Assembly (NCBI GenBank): GCA_964619065.1
Contig: CAZUCC010000018.1
Location: 1-64,000, forward strand
Direction: 5' to 3'
Source: JANXUC01 sp964619065
GTDB lineage: Bacteria > Acidobacteriota > Terriglobia > Terriglobales > Acidobacteriaceae
Length of the DNA: 64,000 nucleotides
Position 1 is the first letter of the stretch, and each line of letters begins with the position of its first letter. The notes beneath the pieces are model-generated. The model was not told the origin of the DNA and ran no database searches. It saw only the letters and a list, made by a program, of their open reading frames with translations. Below are positions 9,105 to 17,523 of this stretch, piece by piece. Made by a program: the position numbers and the translations under genes.

Positions 9105-10739
9105 ATGACGAAGGAAGGAACCGCGTTCCGGAGGGACTTCCTCCGGCTCGCTGGCGCTGCCATGACTTCGGCTGCAGCCTCCGGTGTTCTGGCAGGGAAC
9201 GCTGTGGCGCAAGTTGGTACCTTGAAGCGTAGTGCCGCTGATAGCCACGTCTTCGATGTCCGCAGATTTGGCGCCACAGGCGATGGCACTACGATCGACA
9301 CTCTGGCTATCAACAACGCCATTGCGGCGGCGGCTGCAGCAGGCGGAGGTTCGGTCGTCTTCCCTGCGGGCACGTATGCAAGTTATTCCATTCATCTGAA
9401 GAGCTTCGTTTCCCTTTATTTGGAATCCGGCGCCACCATCCTTGCGGCCGCCACCCCGCTCGATGGGACTACCAGCGGAGGCTACGATCCCGCGGAACCG
9501 CAGGGGCCGTGGGAGCCTTATCAGGATTACGGACACAATCATTGGCATAACAGTTTGATTTGGGGCGAAGATCTGCACGACATCGCCATTTTCGGGCCGG
9601 GATTGATCTGGGGTAAGGGGCTGAGCCGCGGGCACGAGTTCGACAAAGACCTGCCGCCGACCGGCAAGCCTGGTGTAGGCAACAAGGCCATCGCGCTGAA
9701 GAACTGTCACAACGTGATCCTGCGGGACTTCTCGATTCTTGCCGGAGGCTGGTTCGGGATCCTGGTTACCGGCGTCGACAATCTCACGATCGACAACCTG
9801 AAGATCGATACCAACCGCGACGGAATCGATGTGGATTGCTGCAGGAATGTCCGCATCTCCAATTGCAGCGTGAATTCACCCTGGGATGATGGCATCTGCC
9901 CGAAGAGTTCTTTTGCTCTGGGCTACGCGCGTGCCACCGAGAACGTCACCATCGGCAACTGCTATGTGACCGGCGACTACCAGTTGGGCACGATGCTCGA
10001 CGGCACCTTCAAGCGATTCGGGCCCGAGTTCAAATATCACTCCACGGGACGCATCAAATTCGGCACCGAATCGAACGGCGGGTTCAAGAACATCACCGTG
10101 TCGAATTGTGTGTTCGAAGGCTGTCGCGGTTTTGCTCTTGAGACGGTGGACGGCGGGTTGTGCGAAGACATCACAATCACAGGCGTCACCATGCGCGACA
10201 TACGGAATGCGCCCCTGTTCCTGCGTCTTGGTACTCGCATGCGCGGTCCGAAGGGTGTTTCTGTCGGCAGTTTGAAACGGATTCTCATCAATAACGTCAG
10301 CTGCTGGGGAGCGCTCCCCGAACTTTCGTCGATTATCAGCGGCGTACCCGGCCACTCTGTCGAGGACATCAAGATCAGCGATGTCTACCTGCATCAGATC
10401 GGTGGTGGAACCAAAGCCATGGCGGAGGCCGATCCCCCGGAGAAAGAAAATGACTACCCGGAGCCTGGAATGTTTGACACCCTGCCGGCTCGCGGCTTCT
10501 TTCTCCGGCATGTAAAGAACATCGAGCTTTCCAACGTGGAGATCGCAACAGAAAGCCCGGATGAGCGGCCGGCCTTCTGGCTCCGTGATGTCCAAAGCTC
10601 CGATTTTTTCCGTGTCAAAGTTGGCCGCAGCCAAACAGCATCCACATTCCTTCTCCAGGATGTGCAAGATTTTCGTGTATTCGGGAGCCGCTCTGTGAAG
10701 GACACAATTCTGGAAAAAGCCGAGCATCAATTGCTTTGA
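9105..10739 (+). CDS. Tat-exported glycoside hydrolase family 28 / polygalacturonase-like protein
   Basis: A 544-residue right-handed beta-helix protein. The ATG at 9105 has GGAGTGGA just upstream; an earlier GTG at 9078 is less likely. The N-terminus carries a twin-arginine signal (RRDFLRLAGAAM). The pectin-lyase-like fold begins with VRRFGATGDGTTIDT. GH28-like landmarks are visible: NRDGIDVDCC, WDDGICPKSS and GRIKFG; the GHG motif is not obvious (GYARATENVTI instead), so it may be a divergent GH28 acting on a pectin-like or rhamnogalacturonan substrate. No other carbohydrate genes are adjacent. Confidence 0.82.
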   Translation: MTKEGTAFRRDFLRLAGAAMTSAAASGVLAGNAVAQVGTLKRSAADSHVFDVRRFGATGDGTTIDTLAINNAIAAAAAAGGGSVVFPAGTYASYSIHLKSFVSLYLESGATILAAATPLDGTTSGGYDPAEPQGPWEPYQDYGHNHWHNSLIWGEDLHDIAIFGPGLIWGKGLSRGHEFDKDLPPTGKPGVGNKAIALKNCHNVILRDFSILAGGWFGILVTGVDNLTIDNLKIDTNRDGIDVDCCRNVRISNCSVNSPWDDGICPKSSFALGYARATENVTIGNCYVTGDYQLGTMLDGTFKRFGPEFKYHSTGRIKFGTESNGGFKNITVSNCVFEGCRGFALETVDGGLCEDITITGVTMRDIRNAPLFLRLGTRMRGPKGVSVGSLKRILINNVSCWGALPELSSIISGVPGHSVEDIKISDVYLHQIGGGTKAMAEADPPEKENDYPEPGMFDTLPARGFFLRHVKNIELSNVEIATESPDERPAFWLRDVQSSDFFRVKVGRSQTASTFLLQDVQDFRVFGSRSVKDTILEKAEHQLL

Positions 10740-10769
10740 AAGGCACGAACTGCGCCGCGGAAGTAAAAG

Positions 10770-11270
10770 TCATTGGCCTTCGTCCTCGCGAAGCGTCCCC
10801 ACTTGCTCGCTCCAGGAAGGCCTTTTTCTCGTGCGCACGGTTTCGTTCACCACCAACCAGTAGGCCGCGACCTGCCGCACAACTTCGGAAAATTGGGCAA
10901 AATCGATGGGCTTGCATACATAGCTGTTAGCGCCGAGTCCATAGCCATTCACTTGGTCGTGCTCCTCGTTGGAGGACGTAAAAATAACGACAGGCAGGAG
11001 ACGCGTCCGCTCATCCGCTCGAATCCGGTAGAGCACCTCTAAACCGTCCAGCTTCGGTAGCTTGAGATCCAGCAGGATGACCTCTGGCATGACCGTCAAA
11101 TCGCGGCTCTCATAGCGTCCGGTGCCAAACAAATAATCCATCGCCTCGGGCCCGGTGCGAGCTATGACGACCTCATTCTTGATGTCGTGCTTTTTCAGCG
11201 CACGCAGCGTCAGTGCTTCGTCTCCAGGGTTGTCCTCAACCAATAGAATGATCCCGTCCCGTGTTTCCAT
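10770..11270 (-). CDS. Rcp1-type response regulator
   Basis: A 166-residue single-domain receiver. E12/D13, phospho-acceptor D68 (VILLDLKLP), T98 and K120 (VCKPID) are all in place. The insertion around YLFGTGRYESRDLTVMPEV is typical of the Rcp1 subfamily that pairs with phytochrome-like or hybrid kinases and signals by protein contact, since there is no output domain. The ATG at 11270 has GGGAGG upstream inside the end of the kinase gene; an in-frame alternative at 11291 would overlap the kinase. It lies 1 bp after the kinase stop and is surely its partner. Confidence 0.9.
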   Translation of the reverse strand: METRDGIILLVEDNPGDEALTLRALKKHDIKNEVVIARTGPEAMDYLFGTGRYESRDLTVMPEVILLDLKLPKLDGLEVLYRIRADERTRLLPVVIFTSSNEEHDQVNGYGLGANSYVCKPIDFAQFSEVVRQVAAYWLVVNETVRTRKRPSWSEQVGTLREDEGQ

Positions 11271-11271
11271 C

Positions 11272-12546
11272 TCAGCCTCCCAAGAAACCATGATCGTTCC
11301 CAGTTGCTTCCAAAAAAAGGTAAAAGGTTGCGCCCTTGCCTACCGCCGCTTCAGCCCACACCCGGCCTCCGAGCCGGTGAACAATGCGCTGCACAGTTGC
11401 TAATCCGACTCCGGTTCCAGGGAATTCGCGCGTGTCGTGCAGGCGTTGAAACGCGTTGAAGAGCTTATTGGCGTATTCCATTTCGAATCCAACACCATTG
11501 TCGCGTACAAAGTAGACCCGTTCGCCATCCTGGCTGGACATCCCGACTTCGATGCGGGCTTCGGCTTCCCGTGCGGTAAACTTCCATGCGTTGCCGAGCA
11601 AATTCTCCAAGACAATTCGTAAGAGATTAGGATCCCCCTTGGCGATCAAGCCCGGGGCAATCGCGAAGGTTGCCTGCCGTTCGGGCGTCGAGCCCTGGAG
11701 TTGGCCAGCGATTTCCCTGGCTAGCTGGCTCAAGTCCACCCTTTGCAGCACGATTTCACGGCGCACGGTGCGCGACAGGGTGAGCATATCGTCGATCAAT
11801 TGCGCCATCCGCTTGGTTGCGGCGCGGACTTGGTGGAGGTGCGCCTTTTCTTCGGGTTCCAGCTTGTCCTGGCAATCTTCGAGCAGCGCCAGGCTAAAGC
11901 CATCGATCGCTCTCAGCGGGGTTCGCAGATCGTGGGACACCGAATAGCAAAACGTGTCCAACTCCTTGTTGGCCGCAACCAGCTCCGCGTTCTGGCGCGC
12001 CATTTCTTTGTTCATACCCTCAATTTTGTCTTCGGTGAGTTGTTCCGATGCCCTTACCGCACGTAGAAGTGTCAGAGCCTTGGGCACTGTCGTGGGCAGA
12101 AGTACAGCCGTCGTCACTGAAGCCAAGGCGGTCACTACCTTCACCGTTCCGGAAAGCACATAAACCGGAACCCAAATGGTCAGCACGTCCATGAAATGCG
12201 TGCATCCACATGCCACGATGAACAGACCGAACGCCAGAAACATCCAATGAAACGGTATGTCGGGGCTCCCCTTGTACACCAGCCATACAAGTGTTCCAGA
12301 AATGGATACATAAGCCAGGCCCGTCAGCAAGTCCGCGGCTACGTGCGTCCACACCAAGGCTGGTTTCCCCAGGTAGCAATAAATATGGGGCAGAAAATTC
12401 ACAGCGAGAATGCGGGCCATCAGCGGCGGCCAGAGCAGAAAAGGGCCGATCCCGGCTGTCAAAACTACCGCTACGGCATACCAGATCTGCCGTTTCTGCA
12501 CCGGCGCATAGCCAAACGCGCTGGGAGTTAAGGTGGGCGTTGACAT
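11272..12546 (-). CDS. Sensor histidine kinase with ethylene-receptor-like membrane domain
   Basis: A 424-residue membrane kinase. Residues ~20-160 hold four or so membrane helices; the segment 70-145 closely follows the ethylene-binding domain of plant ETR1 and cyanobacterial relatives. D72 is in AADLLTGLAY, and C113 and H117 are in FIVACGCTHFMD, followed by LTIWVPVY and KVVTALAS. In ETR1 the equivalent Asp, Cys and His are needed for copper and ethylene binding. A coiled coil (~165-195) leads to the HisKA box (H205 in SVSHDLRTP) and the ATPase domain with NLLGNAWKF, DNGVGF and GTGVGLATV. No GAF domain is present. It is translationally coupled to the response regulator downstream. Confidence 0.88.
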   Translation of the reverse strand: MSTPTLTPSAFGYAPVQKRQIWYAVAVVLTAGIGPFLLWPPLMARILAVNFLPHIYCYLGKPALVWTHVAADLLTGLAYVSISGTLVWLVYKGSPDIPFHWMFLAFGLFIVACGCTHFMDVLTIWVPVYVLSGTVKVVTALASVTTAVLLPTTVPKALTLLRAVRASEQLTEDKIEGMNKEMARQNAELVAANKELDTFCYSVSHDLRTPLRAIDGFSLALLEDCQDKLEPEEKAHLHQVRAATKRMAQLIDDMLTLSRTVRREIVLQRVDLSQLAREIAGQLQGSTPERQATFAIAPGLIAKGDPNLLRIVLENLLGNAWKFTAREAEARIEVGMSSQDGERVYFVRDNGVGFEMEYANKLFNAFQRLHDTREFPGTGVGLATVQRIVHRLGGRVWAEAAVGKGATFYLFLEATGNDHGFLGG

Positions 12547-12999
12547 TGGCTCCCCCGTGACGAGAGGAAATCGGGCCCATCCAGATCGTACCGAGCTTTT
12601 CCCTTCGCGAAAAGGTAATTCCTGATTCTTGGTTTCGCTATGCCATTGCCTCTAAAATCCACTCCGAACTGATGGGTTGACAGTCAAACTTGCCCACTCA
12701 TTTCGCTGATGGGACCCTAGCATAAACCACGATGTCCTTCGGAACCAAAGGCTCGTATCCGGCGGTAGTGGTGCAGTTGGGATATTTCTACAAAATTGTC
12801 ATTCCGAAGCGCGGCAGTAGCGCGCGAGGAATCAGCTCTTTTACTGCCAGGAGCAGATTCCTCGCCGATAGAGCTGGCTCGGAATAACAAAGCCAGAGGA
12901 GTATTTACGAAACTGCACCACGACCTATCCGGCGCTCTTGATAGAATCGACCACTGCCCTCATTGAGCATTCGGTTCCCATTCTGTTGCGAGGCGATCC
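12547..12999. other. Intergenic gap before purH
   Basis: No gene is visible. It contains the inverted-repeat element at 12801-12885; the remainder shows no recognisable RNA or coding frame. Confidence 0.5.
12801..12885. repeat. Nested inverted-repeat element (ATTCCGA...TCGGAAT)
   Basis: The outer arms are ATTCCGA (12801-12807) and TCGGAAT (12879-12885). CGAGGAATC (12825-12833) pairs with GATTCCTCG (12856-12864), and GGCAGTA (12813-12819) pairs with TACTGCC (12842-12848). The last two pairs interleave, so they are alternative structures or a pseudoknot. The words ATTCCGAAG and CGAGGAATC recur at 40642-40670. Confidence 0.6.
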
Positions 13000-14553
13000 A
13001 TGTCGAAAATTGAACGCGCTATCCTTTCTGTCACTGATAAAACGGGGCTGGTCGAATTCGCCAAGAAGCTGGCCGCGATGGATGTAGAGCTGGTTTCCAC
13101 CGGCGGCACGGCGAAGTTGCTGCGCGACTCCGGCATTTCCGTCAAAGATATTTCCGAGCTGACCGGCTTCCCCGAGATGCTCGATGGACGTGTGAAGACG
13201 CTGCATCCCATGGTGCATGGCGGCATTCTGCACCGGCGCGAGAACCCGGCGCACGTGAGCTCCATCGAAGAGCATGGCATCGTTCCCATCGACATGATCG
13301 TCGTGAACCTTTACGCCTTCGAGAAGACGGCCGCCAAGCCGGGCGTGCATTTCGAGGAGATCATCGAGAACATCGATATCGGCGGACCCTCCATGATTCG
13401 CTCGGCGGCCAAGAATTTTCAGGACGTCGCGGTCGTCACCTCCACCAGCGACTACGACGCCATCGCACAGGAAATGAAAGCTTCTGGGGGATCGCTCTCG
13501 CTGGAGACCAACTGGCGGCTGGCGCAAAAGGCTTTCGCCACCACAGCGGCTTACGATTCGGCGATCGCTTCGACCCTCGAACGCATTTCGCCGGAGGAAT
13601 TCGAGCTAGAACCGGACAAGAATTTTCCGCAGACCCTGCGCATGTCGTTCCAAAAAGCGATGGACCTACGTTATGGCGAGAATCCTCACCAAAGTGCGGC
13701 CATGTACAGCGATGGCTCCGGCGTCGGCGTCGCCAACGGCCGGCAGATTCAGGGCAAGGAGCTTTCCTACAACAATATTGTCGATTTGCAGGCGGCCTGG
13801 GATCTGGCGCAGGACTTCGAGGAAACCGTCTGCACCATCATCAAGCACACGAACCCCTGTGGCACGGCGACGGGACCTGCGCTCGTAGACGCCTACAAGA
13901 AAGCTCTGGAGTGCGATCCGGTTTCGGCATTCGGCGGCGTGATTGGCGTCAATCGTGTGATCGACGCGGCCACGGCCGAAGAAATGGCCAAGCTCTTTGT
14001 GGAAGCCATTGCCGCACCCGGATTCGAGCCCGTGGCGCTCGAGAAATTTGCTGCCAAGAAGAACCTGCGTCTCGTCGAAATCAAGCATGTGGCAGAAAAA
14101 TGGGTGCTGAAGAACGTCTCCGGCGGAATCCTGCTGCAGGATAGTGACGTGCGACCGCTTCAACCGGCGGATTTGAAGGTCGTCACCAAGCGCACGCCCA
14201 CACCGGCGGAAATGCGGGCGCTACTCTTTGCTTGGAAGATTTGCAAGCACGTGAAATCGAACGCGATTGTTTATTCACGTGACGGTCAAAGCGTGGGTAT
14301 CGGCGCCGGGCAAATGAGCCGCGTGGATTCCTGCCGGATCGGCGCCATGAAGGCGGTGCTGCCCACCCAAGGCACCGTGGCGGCGTCAGATGCCTTTTTC
14401 CCTTTCCCGGATGGCGTCGAAGAAATTGCGAAAGCAGGCTCGACGGCGATCATCCAACCTGGCGGCTCGGTGCGCGATCCCGAAGTGATTGAAGCGGCGG
14501 ACCGGCTGGGGTTGGCGATGGTCTTTACAGGCGTAAGGCACTTCCGGCACTAA
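13000..14553 (+). CDS. purH: Bifunctional AICAR formyltransferase / IMP cyclohydrolase
   Basis: A 517-residue protein carrying the last two steps of purine synthesis. The N-terminal MGS-like IMP cyclohydrolase domain includes SVTDKTGLVEFAKKL, STGGTAKLL and GRVKTLHPMVHGG. The C-terminal AICAR formyltransferase domain includes the K282-H283 pair in IIKHTNPCG and ends with IIQPGGSVRD and MVFTGVRHFRH. Length and order match the family, and all main motifs are intact. The gene stands alone; no other pur genes are near. Confidence 0.97.
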   Translation: MSKIERAILSVTDKTGLVEFAKKLAAMDVELVSTGGTAKLLRDSGISVKDISELTGFPEMLDGRVKTLHPMVHGGILHRRENPAHVSSIEEHGIVPIDMIVVNLYAFEKTAAKPGVHFEEIIENIDIGGPSMIRSAAKNFQDVAVVTSTSDYDAIAQEMKASGGSLSLETNWRLAQKAFATTAAYDSAIASTLERISPEEFELEPDKNFPQTLRMSFQKAMDLRYGENPHQSAAMYSDGSGVGVANGRQIQGKELSYNNIVDLQAAWDLAQDFEETVCTIIKHTNPCGTATGPALVDAYKKALECDPVSAFGGVIGVNRVIDAATAEEMAKLFVEAIAAPGFEPVALEKFAAKKNLRLVEIKHVAEKWVLKNVSGGILLQDSDVRPLQPADLKVVTKRTPTPAEMRALLFAWKICKHVKSNAIVYSRDGQSVGIGAGQMSRVDSCRIGAMKAVLPTQGTVAASDAFFPFPDGVEEIAKAGSTAIIQPGGSVRDPEVIEAADRLGLAMVFTGVRHFRH

Positions 14554-14728
14554 AAACCGGCTGGATCAGGGCTAATTATTCCAATTCCGGCGGTACCTGT
14601 CCCTCTGATTGGCTAACCAGGACCCTACAGGCTCGTCTTTTTCACCAAGCCCCGATTTCCCAGCGTAAAATAAGGCAGACCAACCCGGCGAAACGGCATC
14701 TAACTATTACTGCGGCTGATCTTTAAAT

Positions 14729-16849
14729 ATGAATGCGGTTCCGGGAAACATAGGTATCCTACGAATGATTCGATTCCCACGCTTGGCTCTTCTGCTGGCC
14801 GTAATGGCCGTTCCCGTTTTCGGGCAACAGGTTTTCGGGCAAGACCAGTCCGCTGCGGCTGCGCCAGCCGCCCCTGTTTCAGTTCCACCCGCCAAAGCGC
14901 CTGATAAAGCCGCCGCCTATTACCACTATTCGATGGCGCACATCTACGAGGAACTGGTCACGGTCTATGGGCGTACGGAACTTGCGAACAAGGCCATAGA
15001 CGAGTACCGGCTTGCGCTCGAAAACGATCCCGGCTCGGAATATCTGAACTCCGGCTTGGCCGAACTCTACGCCCGTACCGGCCGCATCCGCGACGCTGTC
15101 CTAGAAGCTCAGGACATGATCAAGCGCGACCCCAATAACCTGGAAGCACACAAACTTCTCGGCCGCATCTATCTGCGCTCGCTCGGAGACCTGCAATCGG
15201 GCTCCGGGTCGTCGGACGTACTCAAGAGCGCCATTGAGCAGTACGAACAGATCGTCAAGCTTGAGCCCAACAGCATCGACGGCCATCTTCTGCTGGGCCG
15301 TCTCTACCGCCTGAACAATGACCTGCAGAAAGCGGAAGGCGAATTCAAAACGTCCGTGAAGTTGCAACCCGATTCCGAAGAAGCTGTCACTATGCTCGCC
15401 TATCTCTACAACGAAGAGGGCGACACAAAGAAAGCCGTCGAAACACTGACGTCCCTACCGGATGCGGCGCGCTCCGCCAAGCTTTACTCGGCGTTGGCCT
15501 ATACCTACGAACAGGAAAAACAGTATAAGGAGGCGATCAGCGCTTACCAAAAGGCAGCCGAACTCGATCATGACAATTTGGACGCGATCCGGGGGCTGGC
15601 GCAGAACTTGCTCAACGATGGCCAGCTTAATGCATCGCTCGATCAGTACAAGATCGTCGCTGATGCGAATCCAGAAGACCCGCAAACTTATCTACGCATG
15701 GCGGAAATCTATCGCCGTACGGGTAAGTTCGAGCAATCACTGGACGCGCTGAAAAAGGCTGAGGCTCTGGTTCCCGATTCCCTCGAAGTCCCCTACAACG
15801 TCGCCACCGTGTACCAGGCGCAAGGGAAGGATGCCGAGGCTGTTCAGGAATTACAAAAGCTCCTGACGCGGACGGAAAAAACCGATGGCAGCTATTCTCC
15901 GGGCGAGGCTAACAATCGCTCCGTTTTCCTCGAACGTCTGGGCTCCATCCAGCGGGAAATGCGCAAAAATGACGCAGCGCTGGAAACCTTCCGCAATATG
16001 CTCACTCTCGGCGATGAGAACGCCGTTCGTGGGTACCAGCAGATTATCGATACCTACCGTGAAGCCAAGGACTGGACGAAAGCTACAGCCACCGCCCGCG
16101 AAGCTGTGCAGAAATTGCCCAAGGACCGTGGGCTGAAGATGGTTCTGGCTTCGCAACTCGCGGACTCCGGCGAGCCGGATAAGGCCATTGCGGAAGTTCG
16201 TTCTTTGCTCAAAGGAGACGCCGACGACCGCGAGGTCTACATCGCTCTGGCGCAAATGTTCAGCCGCCTGCGCCGTGGACCGGAGGCCGAGCAAGCCGTC
16301 GCCAAGGCGCTGAGTATTTCCGTCAAGCCAGAAGAAAAGATTTACGCCCACTTTGTGAGCGGATCGGTCTTCGAGCACGAGAAAAAGTACGATCAGGCGG
16401 AAGAGTCATTCAAGCGCATTCTCGCAGCCGACCCCCAAAACAGCAACACGCTGAACTATCTCGGCTACATGCTGGCGGATCGCGGCGTGCGTCTGGAAGA
16501 AGCGCTCGCCTACATCAAGAAGGCGGTGGATCTTGAGCCCGCCAACGGTGCGTACCTCGATTCGCTGGGCTGGGCCTATTTCAAGTTAGGAAAATACGAC
16601 GCCGCGGAGCAAAATCTGCTGCGCGCGTCCCAGCGCCAGGAATCCGATCCTACCATCAACGAGCACCTCGCCGATCTCTACCAGAAGACAGGCCGTCTCA
16701 AGCTTGCAGCCGCACATTGGGAGCGCGCTCTCGTCGAGTGGAGCAAGACCGTGGAAGCGGAGGTCGATCCAGCCGATGTGGCTCGCATACAGAAGAAGCT
16801 TGACGCAGCCAAAGTCAAGCTGGCCAAGGAAAGCCCGGAGCGAAGATAG
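14729..16849 (+). CDS. Large exported TPR-repeat protein
   Basis: A 706-residue protein with a signal peptide (LALLLAVMAVPVFG). It could start at 14729 or at the ATG at 14765, and neither has a strong ribosome site. After the signal, most of the length is tetratricopeptide repeats, recognisable by pairs such as YLNSGLAELYARTGR and NTLNYLGYMLADRG with recurring DP/EP turns. TPR arrays are protein-binding scaffolds; in periplasmic proteins of this type they often serve envelope assembly, but nothing here says which partner. The next gene starts 71 bp downstream. Confidence 0.85.
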   Translation: MNAVPGNIGILRMIRFPRLALLLAVMAVPVFGQQVFGQDQSAAAAPAAPVSVPPAKAPDKAAAYYHYSMAHIYEELVTVYGRTELANKAIDEYRLALENDPGSEYLNSGLAELYARTGRIRDAVLEAQDMIKRDPNNLEAHKLLGRIYLRSLGDLQSGSGSSDVLKSAIEQYEQIVKLEPNSIDGHLLLGRLYRLNNDLQKAEGEFKTSVKLQPDSEEAVTMLAYLYNEEGDTKKAVETLTSLPDAARSAKLYSALAYTYEQEKQYKEAISAYQKAAELDHDNLDAIRGLAQNLLNDGQLNASLDQYKIVADANPEDPQTYLRMAEIYRRTGKFEQSLDALKKAEALVPDSLEVPYNVATVYQAQGKDAEAVQELQKLLTRTEKTDGSYSPGEANNRSVFLERLGSIQREMRKNDAALETFRNMLTLGDENAVRGYQQIIDTYREAKDWTKATATAREAVQKLPKDRGLKMVLASQLADSGEPDKAIAEVRSLLKGDADDREVYIALAQMFSRLRRGPEAEQAVAKALSISVKPEEKIYAHFVSGSVFEHEKKYDQAEESFKRILAADPQNSNTLNYLGYMLADRGVRLEEALAYIKKAVDLEPANGAYLDSLGWAYFKLGKYDAAEQNLLRASQRQESDPTINEHLADLYQKTGRLKLAAAHWERALVEWSKTVEAEVDPADVARIQKKLDAAKVKLAKESPERR

Positions 16850-16920
16850 CCTGAATCCGGCCGCTGCTTTTCGACGGATGACAGCTCTTAGTTGATTGTC
16901 AGGCTCTGAAGCGAGGAACA

Positions 16921-17493
16921 ATGGTTTTCTCCCGACGGTTTCGTGTCCTCATCATTTGTTTGACCCTGGCGCTCCTCCTCGGCGGCGGGATCCTCTACAA
17001 AATGCAAGTGCCCAAGCCGCAGATTGCTTCCGCGGTGGGTCAAATCGCCCCGGATTTTTCTCTCACCGATCAATCCAGCCAGACGTATCGCCTCGCTGAC
17101 CAGCGGGGCCATCGTGTTCTGCTCATCTTCTATCGCGGCTACTGGTGACCGTTCTGCGTGATGCAACTGCGCGAGTTCGCGCGGCGCAAAGACGATTTCG
17201 ACAAGCTCGACACCCGTATCGCCGCTATCAGCGTCGACGACGTGGGCCATAACCGCACGATCTGGGAGAAGCCGGTCCAAAAACAGTTTCCCATCTTGAG
17301 CGATCCCGGAGCCGTTGTCATTCGCAAGTACGGCCTTCTGCACGTCGCCGGAAAAGGCGGCAACGACATCGCTCTGCGCACGACGCTCCTCATTGACCCA
17401 CAAGGTAGAGAGGAATGGCGCCGCGTCAGCGAAAATGTTCCCGATATCCCGAAAGCTGTGGAAATCCTGGACCGCATTCGCAACGCGAAGTGA
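16921..17493 (+). CDS. Peroxiredoxin-like (AhpC/TSA-type) protein, predicted selenoprotein
   Basis: A single 190-residue frame interrupted only by TGA at 17146-17148 (codon 76). The text reads FYRGYW-(TGA)-PFCVMQ; relatives have F-Y-R-G-x-W-C-P-x-C, so the TGA stands precisely at the first, redox-active Cys of the CxxC motif. The frame is open on both sides and family-like throughout: QIAPDFSLTD at 41-50, IAAISVDDVGHNR, FPILSDPGAVVIRKYG and LRTTLLIDPQGREEWRRVSE. Residues 9-26 form a membrane anchor, so the enzyme would face the periplasm. It probably reduces peroxides or disulfides. A SECIS-like hairpin follows the TGA and a SelB-like C-terminus lies at the window's right edge. A plain nonsense mutation remains the alternative. 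Confidence 0.82.
17167..17184 (+). other. Candidate bacterial SECIS hairpin
   Basis: CTGCGCG (17167-17173) pairs with CGCGCGG (17178-17184), 7 bp with one G-U, closing the four-base loop AGTT. The loop begins 26 nt after the TGA and has a G at its second position. Bacterial SECIS elements are short stems inside the coding region just after the UGA, with a G among the first loop bases; spacing and loop fit. GC-rich DNA forms such stems often, so alone it is modest support. Confidence 0.55.
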
Positions 17494-17523
17494 GCGCGGA
17501 ATCTTATCGGGTAATTCTCGACC

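Noticed and set aside
16921..17493. Two separate small genes, 16921-17148 and 17158-17493
   Set aside because: They are one frame interrupted only by TGA at the family's Cys; the second part alone has no plausible N-terminus.
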